Below, one piece after another: positions 1-7,255 of a stretch of 13,355 bases of DNA. Below the pieces are notes generated by a model. It saw nothing but the letters and a program-made list of their open reading frames with translations, searched no databases and was not told the origin of the DNA. Source of the stretch: Campylobacter sp. (lineage in GTDB: Bacteria; Campylobacterota; Campylobacteria; Campylobacterales; Campylobacteraceae). The stretch covers positions 1 to 13,355 of the forward strand of contig NZ_JAHHTD010000036.1 in the NCBI RefSeq assembly GCF_020024835.1, read 5' to 3'. The stretch's first letter is position 1. Each line of letters starts with the position of its first letter. The position numbers were made by a program, and so were the translations under genes.

Positions 1-1030
1 CTTTTATTTTATGATTAAAATTATCTTTTAAATCACTTTTGTTTAAAACATAAATAATTTTTTTATTATTATCTTTTAATGTATCTAAAATTTGCTTATC
101 TTCATCATCAAATTCTTTTGATCCGTCAAAAACTACTATGATAATATCTGCTTCATTGATACTTTCATAACTTAAATTTATACCAATTTTTTCTATTTCA
201 TCTTGAGCGTTTCTAATACCTGCTGTATCTATGATTTTAATAAGATGCGAACCTATTTTTAAATTTTCTTCGATACGATCTCTAGTTGTGCCTGCTGTGC
301 TTGAAACTATAGCTCTATTATATGCTAGAAGTGAATTTAACAAAGAACTTTTTCCGGCATTTGGCTTACCAATGATTGCTACTTTAAAACCTTCTATCAA
401 ACCTTTTTTTCTCAAAGATATATCAACGATATCGCTTAAAAGCTTTGAATTTTTTTCACACATTTGGATAATTTGTTCTAGTAAATTTTGCGGTAAATCA
501 TCATCAGCATAATCAATACTAGTTTCGACAAAAGCTAAAGTTTTAACAAGATCAATTCTTATGGTATTTAAGAATTCATTTAAATCACCTTTTAAATTTT
601 TTGCAATAATACTTGCTGCATTTGCTGATTTTGACATAATTAGATCTTGGATACTTATAGCTTTTAATACGTCCATTTTTCCATTTAAACAAGCTCTTTT
701 GCTAAATTCCCCTGGATTAGCTAAGCGTATATTTGAGTTAATTAATTCATCAAGTAAAATTTCACTTAAAGCAAAACCACCATGTAAATGAAATTCTATT
801 ATATCTTCACCTGTAAAAGAATAGGGTGCTTTAAAATAAATTATTAAAGCTTCATCTAAAAAGTCTCCGTTATTCTTATAAATTTTGCATAAATGAGCAT
901 AACGTGGAGTTAATTCTTTTTTATGAGTAAATTTAAGAGCAATTTCTAATGCTCTTTTGCCACTTACTCTAATAATACTAATAGAACCTAAACCATGTGC
1001 TGTAGCTATAGCAGCTATAGTTTCATTCAT
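1..1030 (-). CDS. mnmE: tRNA modification GTPase MnmE (TrmE), partial: C-terminus beyond window
   Basis: MnmE works with MnmG (GidA) to place carboxymethylaminomethyl groups on the wobble uridine of certain tRNAs. The reverse-strand frame starts MNETIAAIATAHGLGSISII, a typical N-terminal tetrahydrofolate-binding domain opening. The GTPase domain follows: P-loop GKPNAGKSS near residues 218-226, switch II DTAGIR, and NKSD (G4) near residue 327. About 343 residues are present, against roughly 440-455 for the family, so the end of the G domain and the C-terminal helical domain with its conserved Cys motif lie outside the window. The ATG at 1030 overlaps the jag stop as ATGA, indicating translational coupling; the ATG four bases further on hits a stop after three codons. 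It is the last gene seen of the rpmH cluster. Identity is secure. Confidence 0.96.
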   Translation of the reverse strand, partial: MNETIAAIATAHGLGSISIIRVSGKRALEIALKFTHKKELTPRYAHLCKIYKNNGDFLDEALIIYFKAPYSFTGEDIIEFHLHGGFALSEILLDELINSNIRLANPGEFSKRACLNGKMDVLKAISIQDLIMSKSANAASIIAKNLKGDLNEFLNTIRIDLVKTLAFVETSIDYADDDLPQNLLEQIIQMCEKNSKLLSDIVDISLRKKGLIEGFKVAIIGKPNAGKSSLLNSLLAYNRAIVSSTAGTTRDRIEENLKIGSHLIKIIDTAGIRNAQDEIEKIGINLSYESINEADIIIVVFDGSKEFDDEDKQILDTLKDNNKKIIYVLNKSDLKDNFNHKIK

Positions 1031-1857
1031 TCACTTTTCTTCAAAAAATCATTTACAATGATAACTTTTTGACCATCATTATTTTTTATGGCCACATATT
1101 TATCAGGAAAACGTTCTCTTAATTTTTCTAATATATGTTTTAGCCAAATTCCTTCTAATTGCTTTGTTTGAACTCTACCAGTAGTTTCGATTTTTTCTAT
1201 TAGTATTTTAAGATAGTTTTCCATAGCCTGAATTTGATTTTCTAAAAATTGAGCAACTTCAAGTCTTAATTGAATTTTGTATTTAGAATTAATCCAGTTA
1301 TAAAGTAAATAAGAAAAAGCTTTATATCTATGAGCTTCTTTGCCTATAAGTAAGGCAGCGTCATTACCATCTAGTTTTATTAAAATGCAATTTTCATCCC
1401 ACATTCTTATTTCTACTATTTTGATATCAAAATCAAAAGTTGCAAGTAGTGTATTAAGTGAAAATTTAATCTCATCAATAAAAAAGAATTTGTTATTTTC
1501 TTCATATGATTCTTTATGAAAAGAATTAAAAATAGCATCATCTTTAACCTTATAATACTCTCTTGATAAACTTGTTTCATTATTTGGTTTATTATATGTT
1601 GCTTTTTCTTTTTTTGTTTCTTGCTTTTCATAATTTTTATAATTTTGTTTATTGGAATGTTTTTTTATATTAGATTCTTGTAGAATTTCCTTTTTTTTAT
1701 GATTTTTAACAAAAATAATTGCATTTTGTTTAAAAAGACCAAAAAAACCGGATCTAGAGTGTTGAATTACTTCATATTCTAAATCTACAACTGAACATTC
1801 AAAATGTTTTGATGCTTCAATGAGTGCTGTTTGTAAATCTTTAGCTTCTATGTTCAT
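1027..1857 (-). CDS. jag: Jag/KhpB-like RNA-binding protein (SpoIIIJ-associated)
   Basis: Jag/KhpB proteins are cytoplasmic RNA-binding proteins usually encoded next to yidC; in other bacteria they affect cell division and envelope growth. This 276-residue protein has the expected Jag N-terminal domain (residues 1-52, with SGFFGLFKQNA matching the family's glycine-rich signature), a low-complexity Lys/Asn-rich linker (about 53-120), a KH-like domain (about 130-225, with LIGKEAHRYKAF in the position of the GxxG loop) and a C-terminal R3H-like segment (about 230-272). A clear Arg-x3-His motif is not seen in that last segment, so nucleic-acid binding there may be altered. The ATG at 1857 overlaps the yidC 3' end by 17 bases and has GAGGAA about ten bases upstream. 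The downstream mnmE overlaps by four bases. Role in this organism is inferred from family and context. Confidence 0.88.
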   Translation of the reverse strand: MNIEAKDLQTALIEASKHFECSVVDLEYEVIQHSRSGFFGLFKQNAIIFVKNHKKKEILQESNIKKHSNKQNYKNYEKQETKKEKATYNKPNNETSLSREYYKVKDDAIFNSFHKESYEENNKFFFIDEIKFSLNTLLATFDFDIKIVEIRMWDENCILIKLDGNDAALLIGKEAHRYKAFSYLLYNWINSKYKIQLRLEVAQFLENQIQAMENYLKILIEKIETTGRVQTKQLEGIWLKHILEKLRERFPDKYVAIKNNDGQKVIIVNDFLKKSE

Positions 1858-3415
1858 GTTTGGCTATTTCCTCTTGCTTATGATTTTTAAAAAGTTTATT
1901 AACAATTACTTGTTGTATTAAAGAACAAAGGTTGTTTATACACCAATAAAGAGTTAGACCAGCTGGGAATGTTAAAAAGAAAAATGTAAAAATTAAAGGT
2001 AAAAATTTCATTATTTTTGCCTGCATAGGATCTTGTATAGTCATTGGTGTAATGAGTTGTTGGATAAACATTGTTATACCCATAAATATAGGCAATATAA
2101 ACCATGGATCCATTACCGATAAGTCTGTGATCCAAAAAGCCCACGGAGCAGCTTTTAGCTCTATAGCATTAAGTAAAACCCTATAAATAGCAAAGAAAAT
2201 TGGAATCTGTATAAGTATAGGCAAACATCCACTCATAGGATTTGCACCATGCTTTTTATATAATTCCATCATATGAATATTCATTTTTTGTGGATCACCC
2301 TTGTAACGATCTCTAATTTCTTTCATTTTAGGTGCTAAATCTTTTAATTTATTCATAGAAATCATTGATTTATAAGTTAATGGAAATAATATAATACGCA
2401 CAATTAAGGTCATTACAACTATAGCCCATCCCCAATTTTTCATATAACCATGTAAGAAATTCAAAAATTCAAACATAGGTTTTGCTATGAAAGTAAACCA
2501 ACCATATTCGACAATATTATCTAATCTTGGATCGATATTTCTTAAAATTTCATGTTCTTTTGAACCTATATAGCCACTTGCTTTAAAATCTTTATTGGCA
2601 CTTGCAAAAACAATAGAATTTTCATTTGTGTCTTTAGTTACTACGACATTTAGAGGGTTTTCAAAATTATAAAATAAAACACTATAATAACGATCAAATG
2701 CAGACATCAAAGTAATATTTGAGAAATTTTCATCATTTTTTACATCACCATCTTCTAAGATATTGATTTTATCATTTTTATCAAGTAGTAAAGCTCCATG
2801 GACTGTGTAGCTATCTATTGCTATATTTGGACGATATCCAGGGGTAATAAAATAAGGCGTATTTTTACTTAAATTTACTTCTATGTCATAATTTCCATAT
2901 TTATAAAAAGTAATCTTTTTAGTGATAATAAGATTGTCTAAGTGTTGAGTTAAAATAAGAGTATTATTTGTATCATTGACTTCAATATTTTTTTGACTTG
3001 CAGTATATGGGGTATTAAAAGCCTCTTGATTAATTACATTATCGCTAAATCTTAATTCTAATGGTAGAGGGGATAAAGAAGTATCCACTAGATTAATACT
3101 TTTGCCATTTTCATCTTTAAATTTTTGATCACTAAGATAAAATTTTGAAATTCTACCTAAAGAATCAATATGAGCTTGAAAATGCTCACCTTTAATTAAA
3201 GCTATTTCTTCTTTTTGATTTATAGCAAGCTCGGTTTTTAACATTTGTTTTGTATTGCTTGCTTGTGGAGCTGAATTGTTTTGTTCAATTTTTGTAATAT
3301 TTTGCTCTATTTTTGGATTTTTTGGCATAAAAAAATAATCATAAACTACAAAAAATAAAAATGATAAAACAACAGCAATTAATATGCGTTTTTGTTGAGA
3401 TAAGTTATCTGGCAC
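1841..3415 (-). CDS. yidC: membrane protein insertase YidC
   Basis: YidC inserts and folds inner-membrane proteins, alone or with SecYEG. The 524-residue protein has the long Gram-negative layout: an N-terminal membrane anchor (residues 11-29), a large periplasmic domain (about 50-310), and the conserved insertase core with membrane segments near 329-348, 398-418, 435-455 and 468-502. The core has the conserved membrane arginine (Arg340 in LIVRIILFPLTYKS), a charged cytoplasmic helical hairpin (about 350-392) and a basic C-terminal tail. The start codon is GTG, supported by AAGGA seven bases upstream; no ATG near it fits as well. The first 37 bases overlap the end of yidD, and the last 17 overlap jag, fitting coupled translation of the rnpA-yidD-yidC-jag block. 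Identity is secure. Confidence 0.97.
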   Translation of the reverse strand: MPDNLSQQKRILIAVVLSFLFFVVYDYFFMPKNPKIEQNITKIEQNNSAPQASNTKQMLKTELAINQKEEIALIKGEHFQAHIDSLGRISKFYLSDQKFKDENGKSINLVDTSLSPLPLELRFSDNVINQEAFNTPYTASQKNIEVNDTNNTLILTQHLDNLIITKKITFYKYGNYDIEVNLSKNTPYFITPGYRPNIAIDSYTVHGALLLDKNDKINILEDGDVKNDENFSNITLMSAFDRYYSVLFYNFENPLNVVVTKDTNENSIVFASANKDFKASGYIGSKEHEILRNIDPRLDNIVEYGWFTFIAKPMFEFLNFLHGYMKNWGWAIVVMTLIVRIILFPLTYKSMISMNKLKDLAPKMKEIRDRYKGDPQKMNIHMMELYKKHGANPMSGCLPILIQIPIFFAIYRVLLNAIELKAAPWAFWITDLSVMDPWFILPIFMGITMFIQQLITPMTIQDPMQAKIMKFLPLIFTFFFLTFPAGLTLYWCINNLCSLIQQVIVNKLFKNHKQEEIAKHEHRS

Positions 3416-3762
3416 GGATTGTCCTTTATAAATATAATCTTAATTAAAAAAAATTGATTATCCTTGAAAGGAACGTATAAATATTTCAGTCTTTTTAAAG
3501 CATTAGTTTTAGGTTTAAAGCAAACACTAGAATTTGATTTTTTTTTACTGATTCTTGGATAATCAATACCACCTTTAAAAAACGGATTGCATTTTAGAAT
3601 TCTTAAAAAAACTGCAAAGAGGGCTTTGAATATATTATTTTTCTCAAAGTGCCATAGGGCGTATTCAGAACAGCTTGGATAATATCTACAACATCTTGGT
3701 TTTATAGGGCTAATGTAAAATTGATAAAATTTTATTAGTTGCACGCAGATTGTTTTATACAT
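3379..3762 (-). CDS. yidD: membrane protein insertion efficiency factor YidD
   Basis: YidD is a small, inner-membrane-associated protein that assists insertion of membrane proteins alongside YidC. The 127-residue product carries the family signatures: PRCCRYYPSCSEYA (residues 22-35), RILKCNPFFKGGIDYP (54-69) and conserved cysteines at 24, 25, 31 and 58, with an amphipathic N-terminal helix. It is longer than the roughly 70-85 residues common in other bacteria: residues from about 72 on form a basic, hydrophobic tail without recognised motifs, which I recall also being present in Campylobacter homologues. The ATG at 3762 lies inside the end of rnpA (28-base overlap), and the gene overlaps the yidC start by 37 bases. 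The Shine-Dalgarno is poor (only AGG directly abutting the ATG), so translation probably depends on ribosomes finishing rnpA. Confidence 0.93.
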   Translation of the reverse strand: MYKTICVQLIKFYQFYISPIKPRCCRYYPSCSEYALWHFEKNNIFKALFAVFLRILKCNPFFKGGIDYPRISKKKSNSSVCFKPKTNALKRLKYLYVPFKDNQFFLIKIIFIKDNPCQITYLNKNAY

Positions 3763-4076
3763 CCTATTTTTTTAAAACCCCACTTTAAGTTTTTTTCTAA
3801 TTTTAAAAAAGGAATCTCAATAATTCCAGTTTTGGCAACGAGTATATACTTTCCGTTTTTAACTTGATTTCTAAGTTGAAAGAAAGCTGATCTTAAAAGT
3901 CTTTTGGCTCTATTTCGTTCAACAGCTTTTCCAACTTTCTTACTAGCTACTACAGCAAATTTCTTTTCTTGACTTGGAAAATAAAATATAATCACACCTT
4001 CGCAGTGCCACTTTTTACCTTCTTTGTAGATTGCTGCAAATTCTCTTATATCACTAATATTTAGAAAATTTTTTAT
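3735..4076 (-). CDS. rnpA: ribonuclease P protein component, apparently non-canonical AUA start
   Basis: RnpA is the protein subunit of RNase P, which removes 5' leaders from precursor tRNAs. The frame shows the family core: the RNR signature (SKKVGKAVERNRAKRLLR, residues 46-63 in the long version) and the N-terminal leader-binding strand IREFAAIYKEGKKWHCEG (10-27). The first standard start codon is a GTG at 3995, but starting there would lose the conserved first 27 residues and leave only 86. The frame is open further upstream; the residues aligning with the remembered C. jejuni start (M-KNF) read I-KNF, encoded by ATA at 4076-4074, overlapping the rpmH stop as ATAA. That gives 113 residues, normal for the family. 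An ATT nine bases further upstream (4085-4083), preceded by AAAGG, is an alternative. The gene is certain; its start is inference. Confidence 0.9.
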   Translation of the reverse strand: MKNFLNISDIREFAAIYKEGKKWHCEGVIIFYFPSQEKKFAVVASKKVGKAVERNRAKRLLRSAFFQLRNQVKNGKYILVAKTGIIEIPFLKLEKNLKWGFKKIGCIKQSACN

Positions 4077-4207
4077 GCAGCTAATCTTTTTCTACCTTTA
4101 GCACGTCTTGCGTTAATTACCTTGCGACCATTCTTAGTCTTCATACGCACACGAAATCCGTGAGTTCTTTTTTTTGGAGTTTTGTGCGGTTGGTATGTTC
4201 TTTTCAT
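4073..4207 (-). CDS. rpmH: 50S ribosomal protein L34
   Basis: L34 is a small, highly basic protein of the large ribosomal subunit. The 44-residue product starts MKRTYQPHKTPKKRTHGFRV and ends with the Arg/Lys-rich RRAKGRKRLAA, matching the family along its full length. The ATG at 4207 has AAGGA about six bases upstream. It is the first gene of the minus-strand cluster and is followed directly by rnpA, as in most bacteria. The stop is TAA; in the C. jejuni sequence as I remember it the same place is TGA, which supplies the rnpA start as ATGA. Confidence 0.98.
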   Translation of the reverse strand: MKRTYQPHKTPKKRTHGFRVRMKTKNGRKVINARRAKGRKRLAA

Positions 4208-4338
4208 AGCTTTTCCTTAATTTAAAACAAAATAATAAAGCGGATATGATATCAAATCTTACTTAAATCTGCTTTTAATTAAGAGTTGATTTTAAAAGTT
4301 TTTGTTAAATTTGCTTTTATTTTATACGGAGGATTATG
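4208..4338. other. divergent intergenic region between rpmH and the GNAT gene
   Basis: This AT-rich stretch must hold divergent promoters. On the minus side TATCAT (4246-4251) sits within the 11-base palindrome GATATGATATC (4243-4253). On the plus side TGTTAAAT (4303-4310) resembles an extended -10 box, with GGAGG at 4328-4332 serving as the ribosome binding site for the acetyltransferase. No small gene or structured RNA is evident. Confidence 0.5.
4246..4251 (-). promoter_or_regulatory. possible sigma-70 -10 box for the rpmH cluster
   Basis: Reading the reverse strand, TATCAT lies about 40 bases before the rpmH ATG, inside a T-rich context as is usual for Campylobacter sigma-70 promoters, which often lack a -35 box. 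A competing candidate is TTTATTAT about 15 bases nearer the gene. This is a pattern match only. Confidence 0.3.
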
Positions 4339-4809
4339 ATGGAATTTGAAATTTGTGAGAGTAAAAAAGAGGATTTAAGTAGAATTTTAGAGTTAATTAA
4401 AGAGCTTGCTGTCTATGAAAATATGCTTGATGAGGTAAAATGCACAATTAAGGAACTAAAAGAGTCTTTATTTGAAAACAATTATGCAAAGGCATTAAGC
4501 TTGAAAGTCAATGGTGATATCATAGGATATGCGATATATTATTATACTTTTTCTTCTTTTGAGGGATTAGGCGGTATGTATTTAGAGGATATTTATATAC
4601 AAGAAAAATATCGTGGAAATGGCTATGCAAAAGAAGTTTTTAAATATTTAGCAAATATTTGTAAAGAAAAAAATCTTAAGCGTTTAGAATGGATATGCTT
4701 AAATGATAATGATTTGGGTATAAAATTTTACACTGCTATTAATGCTAGACATATGAGTAAATGGAGAACTTATCGTTTAGAAGGTGAGAATTTAAAGGCA
4801 TTATTTTAA
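4339..4809 (+). CDS. GNAT-family N-acetyltransferase, spermidine/diamine acetyltransferase-like
   Basis: The product (156 residues) is a single-domain GNAT acetyltransferase that should transfer an acetyl group from acetyl-CoA to an amine. The acetyl-CoA pyrophosphate loop is YRGNGYAKE (residues 91-99), preceded by the strand MYLEDIYIQ (80-88). The C-terminal part has LNDNDLGIKFYTAINARHMSKW, where the family has the N-x-x-a-i-x-F-Y motif. The combination of FSSFEG, YLEDIYIQ and a late W-x-x-Y-R-L resembles the diamine/spermidine acetyltransferase subgroup, but the substrate cannot be read from sequence. Two adjacent ATGs exist: 4336 (three bases after GGAGG) and 4339 (six bases after); the second has the better spacing and is used here. 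The stop overlaps the next ATG by one base, so the three plus-strand genes likely form an operon. Confidence 0.88.
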   Translation: MEFEICESKKEDLSRILELIKELAVYENMLDEVKCTIKELKESLFENNYAKALSLKVNGDIIGYAIYYYTFSSFEGLGGMYLEDIYIQEKYRGNGYAKEVFKYLANICKEKNLKRLEWICLNDNDLGIKFYTAINARHMSKWRTYRLEGENLKALF

Positions 4810-5420
4810 TGGATAAGAGAAATTTGTATTATCTTAAAGCTTTTGGTTTTGAATATTTAGAAGAAGTTAAGAGAGTAAAAAGTGCGGATTTTAGCTTTGT
4901 TGAATTACAAAATTCAATAAAAAAATGCACTCTTTGCAATTTTTATAAATTAAGAAAAAATTCATTGATAGAAAAAGAAATAAAAAAAGCTAGAATTCTA
5001 ATTTTTCAAAGCTATATTGATAAAGATGAGAATGAAAGTGGAAAATTTTTTGCTTCTAAACTCAAGCAAGATTTTTTGCTAAAATTTAAAGAATTATTAG
5101 ATTTAAATGAAGATGAAATTTATTTTTCTTATGTGCTAAAATGCTTTAGTAATTTTAAATTTGATAAAAATTCGGTAGAATTTTGTTTGCCGTATTTTTA
5201 TAATGAGCTTAAATTTATAAAGCCTAAACTAATTCTTTGTTTAGGAGAAGAGGCATTTTTAAGTTTAGGATTTGCGGATTTTAAAACATACATTGGTCAA
5301 TGGTTGAAATTTAATGAAAGTTTGATTATGCCAAATTATGATTTAAATTATCTTAGTAAAAATCCTAGTTTGTATGCAAATTTTATAGAAGATATCAAGA
5401 AAATAAAAGGTTATGTATGA
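4809..5420 (+). CDS. UDG-superfamily-like protein with Fe-S cysteines but degenerate catalytic motifs
   Basis: This 203-residue protein resembles family 4 uracil-DNA glycosylases in layout: KCTLCNFYKLR (Cys40, Cys43), then a strand ARILIFQ, then YFSYVLKC (Cys112), CLPYF (Cys126) and PKLILCLGEEAFLSLG (139-154), typical of the superfamily's central strand and helix. The four cysteines (CxxC plus Cx13C) match the pattern that holds a 4Fe-4S cluster. However, the motif that is normally GEAPG followed by an acidic residue reads FQSYIDKDENESGKFF (66-81), and the C-terminal HPS motif reads MPNYDLNYLSKNPSL (174-188), without the histidine. It is therefore probably not a standard glycosylase. The start overlaps the upstream stop (TAATG), and its own TGA overlaps the next ATG as ATGA. 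I recall the C. jejuni counterpart being annotated as a UDG-family protein. Confidence 0.75.
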   Translation: MDKRNLYYLKAFGFEYLEEVKRVKSADFSFVELQNSIKKCTLCNFYKLRKNSLIEKEIKKARILIFQSYIDKDENESGKFFASKLKQDFLLKFKELLDLNEDEIYFSYVLKCFSNFKFDKNSVEFCLPYFYNELKFIKPKLILCLGEEAFLSLGFADFKTYIGQWLKFNESLIMPNYDLNYLSKNPSLYANFIEDIKKIKGYV

Positions 5421-6625
5421 AAAAAATTTTTCTTTGTGTGATGGTAAATCTTGTGTTAATTTGTAGTGCTTTTGCAAAAGAACGAGAACTTTCACCTATA
5501 GAACCAAGTGAGGCGTTTTATTTAAATATAAAAGATCAAAATTGCGATAATGAGTGTTTGTTTGGGTTATTAGAAAGTGGATTGTATTTTAACTTTTTGT
5601 CTGAATTTAATGAAGCGATTAATAACGAATTTTTAGTAAATATTTATACCAAACTTTTAAATTCCATCATTGATTTTGAAAGGAGTATTCAAAAAAATGC
5701 AAGTATAAAACTTGCTATTATTATTCCTGAGCAAACTATAAAGGGCTATTCTAATACCATTATAAATTCAAGCATAGCTTATCTTTTAAGACAAAGAGCT
5801 CAAATTAAAGTGAAGGTTTTTTTAATAGGCAATGAGGAAGGAAGTAAAATTTCTAAAGCTCTAAGTGAAATTCAAAGTGAAAAATTTAATTATGTTATCG
5901 CAGGTTTTACAGAAGAGGGTGTAAAACAATTGCTAAAAAAAGATTTAAATTCAAATATAAAAATTTTTATACCTACAGCACATAAGAGGTATTTTGATAC
6001 ACAAAAAGAAAATGTTTATTATGGAAGTATAGATTATCAAAAACAAATTAAAAAACTTCTAGAATACTCAAATGGCAAAAATATCATTTTTTCAGACGGG
6101 ACTAATCTTGCTAATCGCCTCAATGAAGAGCTTATTAATCTTAGCAATGGAAGTGAAAAAATTTACACCATTAATACTTCTAAATTTGATTTTAAAAGTA
6201 TGTTAAATAAAAATAAGAGTTTTCAAAATGCAAGTATATTTTTAAATACTTCTTTGATTAAAACAGCTCTTATTAGTTCTCAACTTCGTGCTTATGACTT
6301 AGAGCCTTTTGTGCTTTTATCTACCCAGTTAAATTACAATCCTATTTTGCTGAATTTAACCCAAATTAATGATAGAAAAAAATTACTTATTGCAAATTCT
6401 ATATCTAATGAAGATAAAACTTTAAGTTATCTAAATGAAATTTTTTCACAAGATATTAATTATAACTGGATAGCGTATGCGACTAGTGTAGGGATTGATT
6501 ATTTTTACACGCAGTTTTTAGATACTGATTCTCAGAGAATTTTTGATGAAAAATTAAATGAAAATCAGTTTGATTATAAGGTTAAAATCATTGGTTCTAA
6601 AGGTTTAGGTTTTACTCCTTTTTAA
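5417..6625 (+). CDS. exported periplasmic protein, periplasmic-binding-like fold
   Basis: The 402-residue product begins with a classical signal peptide (MKKIFLCVMVNLVLICSAFA, cleavage likely after Ala20; the cysteine at 16 does not sit in a good lipobox). A short helical N-terminal region contains a Cys pair, CDNEC (43-47), which could form a disulfide. From about residue 97 (IKLAIIIPEQ) the pattern of alternating strands and helices (VKVFLIG, YVIAGF, IKIFIPTAHKRYF, NIIFSDGTN, ASIFLN, LEPFVLLST) resembles type 1 periplasmic-binding proteins. No catalytic motif is seen and the ligand is unknown. It corresponds to a C. jejuni protein annotated only as periplasmic, from memory. Its start overlaps the UDG-like gene by four bases, and its 3' end overlaps the convergent thioesterase gene by 14 bases. 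Confidence 0.8.
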   Translation: MKKIFLCVMVNLVLICSAFAKERELSPIEPSEAFYLNIKDQNCDNECLFGLLESGLYFNFLSEFNEAINNEFLVNIYTKLLNSIIDFERSIQKNASIKLAIIIPEQTIKGYSNTIINSSIAYLLRQRAQIKVKVFLIGNEEGSKISKALSEIQSEKFNYVIAGFTEEGVKQLLKKDLNSNIKIFIPTAHKRYFDTQKENVYYGSIDYQKQIKKLLEYSNGKNIIFSDGTNLANRLNEELINLSNGSEKIYTINTSKFDFKSMLNKNKSFQNASIFLNTSLIKTALISSQLRAYDLEPFVLLSTQLNYNPILLNLTQINDRKKLLIANSISNEDKTLSYLNEIFSQDINYNWIAYATSVGIDYFYTQFLDTDSQRIFDEKLNENQFDYKVKIIGSKGLGFTPF

Positions 6626-6992
6626 GAGTAGCAAAAACTTTTAAAATGTCATCATCTATAAGGGCTATTTTTTCTGCTTTGATAAAAGCTAAGGTAAAAT
6701 TAGCCTCAAAAAGTTTTTCTGTATTTTTATAAATTTCTTGTTTTATGATCACTGAAGCTTTTTTTAACTTTAAAATATGTGTTTTTACTTCTAAAATATC
6801 GCCTAATTTTGCTGGCTTTAAGAAGTTGCATTCTGCTTTTGTAAGTAAAAAATGTCCAGTATCTTTGTCAAAAATAGCTGTATTTTTTTGAAAAAATATC
6901 TCGCTCCTAGCTCTTTCGCAAAATTTTAAATAATTAGCGTGATACACCACTCCACCTGCGTCAGTATCTTCATAATAAACTCGTAATTTCAT
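6612..6992 (-). CDS. ybgC: YbgC-type acyl-CoA thioesterase (hotdog fold)
   Basis: This 126-residue hotdog-fold protein should hydrolyse acyl-CoA thioesters in the cytoplasm. The N-terminus YYEDTDAGGVVYHANYLKF (residues 6-24) contains the YbgC/4HBT active-site signature, with the catalytic aspartate at 11 and the conserved histidine at 18, followed by CERARSE. Length is typical. The ATG at 6992 has AAAGGA about five bases upstream, and TAAAAT on the reverse strand at 7018-7023 could be its -10 box. In many bacteria ybgC neighbours the tol-pal genes; here it stands alone, convergent with the periplasmic protein gene, with the two stops overlapping over 14 bases. The physiological substrate is not shown by the sequence. 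Confidence 0.9.
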   Translation of the reverse strand: MKLRVYYEDTDAGGVVYHANYLKFCERARSEIFFQKNTAIFDKDTGHFLLTKAECNFLKPAKLGDILEVKTHILKLKKASVIIKQEIYKNTEKLFEANFTLAFIKAEKIALIDDDILKVFATLKKE

Positions 6993-7114
6993 TTTTATCC
7001 TTTTTTTGAATTTATGTATTTTACACTAAGTTAAAATTATGGAACTTTTCTTACTTATTTTTTAGAGCAAGAAAAATATCAAGTTAATTATTATAAATTA
7101 AAAGATTTAAAATT

Positions 7115-7255
7115 ATGAAATCTGTTGCAAATACTTTTGCAACAATCAATTTTTTAGCTAAAGGATATTTTATAATTATTTTTAATATGTTTTACAATCT
7201 TATTTATGACTTTTTTATATCTTTGCTTTTAAAAAGAATATGTTTTTATCATTAA
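7115..7255 (+). CDS. doubtful small hydrophobic ORF (46 aa)
   Basis: An ATG-started frame encodes MKSVANTFATINFLAKGYFI followed by a hydrophobic stretch and KRICFYH. It could be a single-pass membrane microprotein or the decayed 5' end of a lost gene; shifting frame near 7233 gives a further short open stretch ending KEFCRIYKK. The ribosome binding site is weak, and T-rich DNA often yields hydrophobic frames by chance. The inverted repeat at 7123-7144 falls inside its first codons, which argues that the region is regulatory rather than coding. I do not recognise the sequence. Confidence 0.15.
   Translation: MKSVANTFATINFLAKGYFIIIFNMFYNLIYDFFISLLLKRICFYH
7123..7144. repeat. perfect inverted repeat, possible operator
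   Basis: The arms TGTTGCAAA and TTTGCAACA are exact reverse complements separated by TACT. It is the most GC-rich and most symmetric element in the astA upstream region. The dimensions fit a dimeric regulator's binding site. A T-run starts five bases after the right arm, so a weak plus-strand terminator is possible, though no gene ends just upstream on that strand. Confidence 0.5.

Noticed and set aside
231..791. Plus-strand open frames of 93 and 76 codons
   Set aside because: They lie antisense to mnmE, whose G1, G3 and G4 motifs are clear on the minus strand; hydrophobic composition reflects the complementary strand.
1416..2144. Alternative minus-strand frames within jag and yidC (1416-1631, 1899-2144)
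   Set aside because: Overlapping shadows in a different frame of well-supported genes, with low-complexity or unrecognisable products.
3735..3995. rnpA starting at GTG 3995 (86 residues)
   Set aside because: It would remove the conserved N-terminal leader-binding segment that is plainly encoded in the same open frame upstream.
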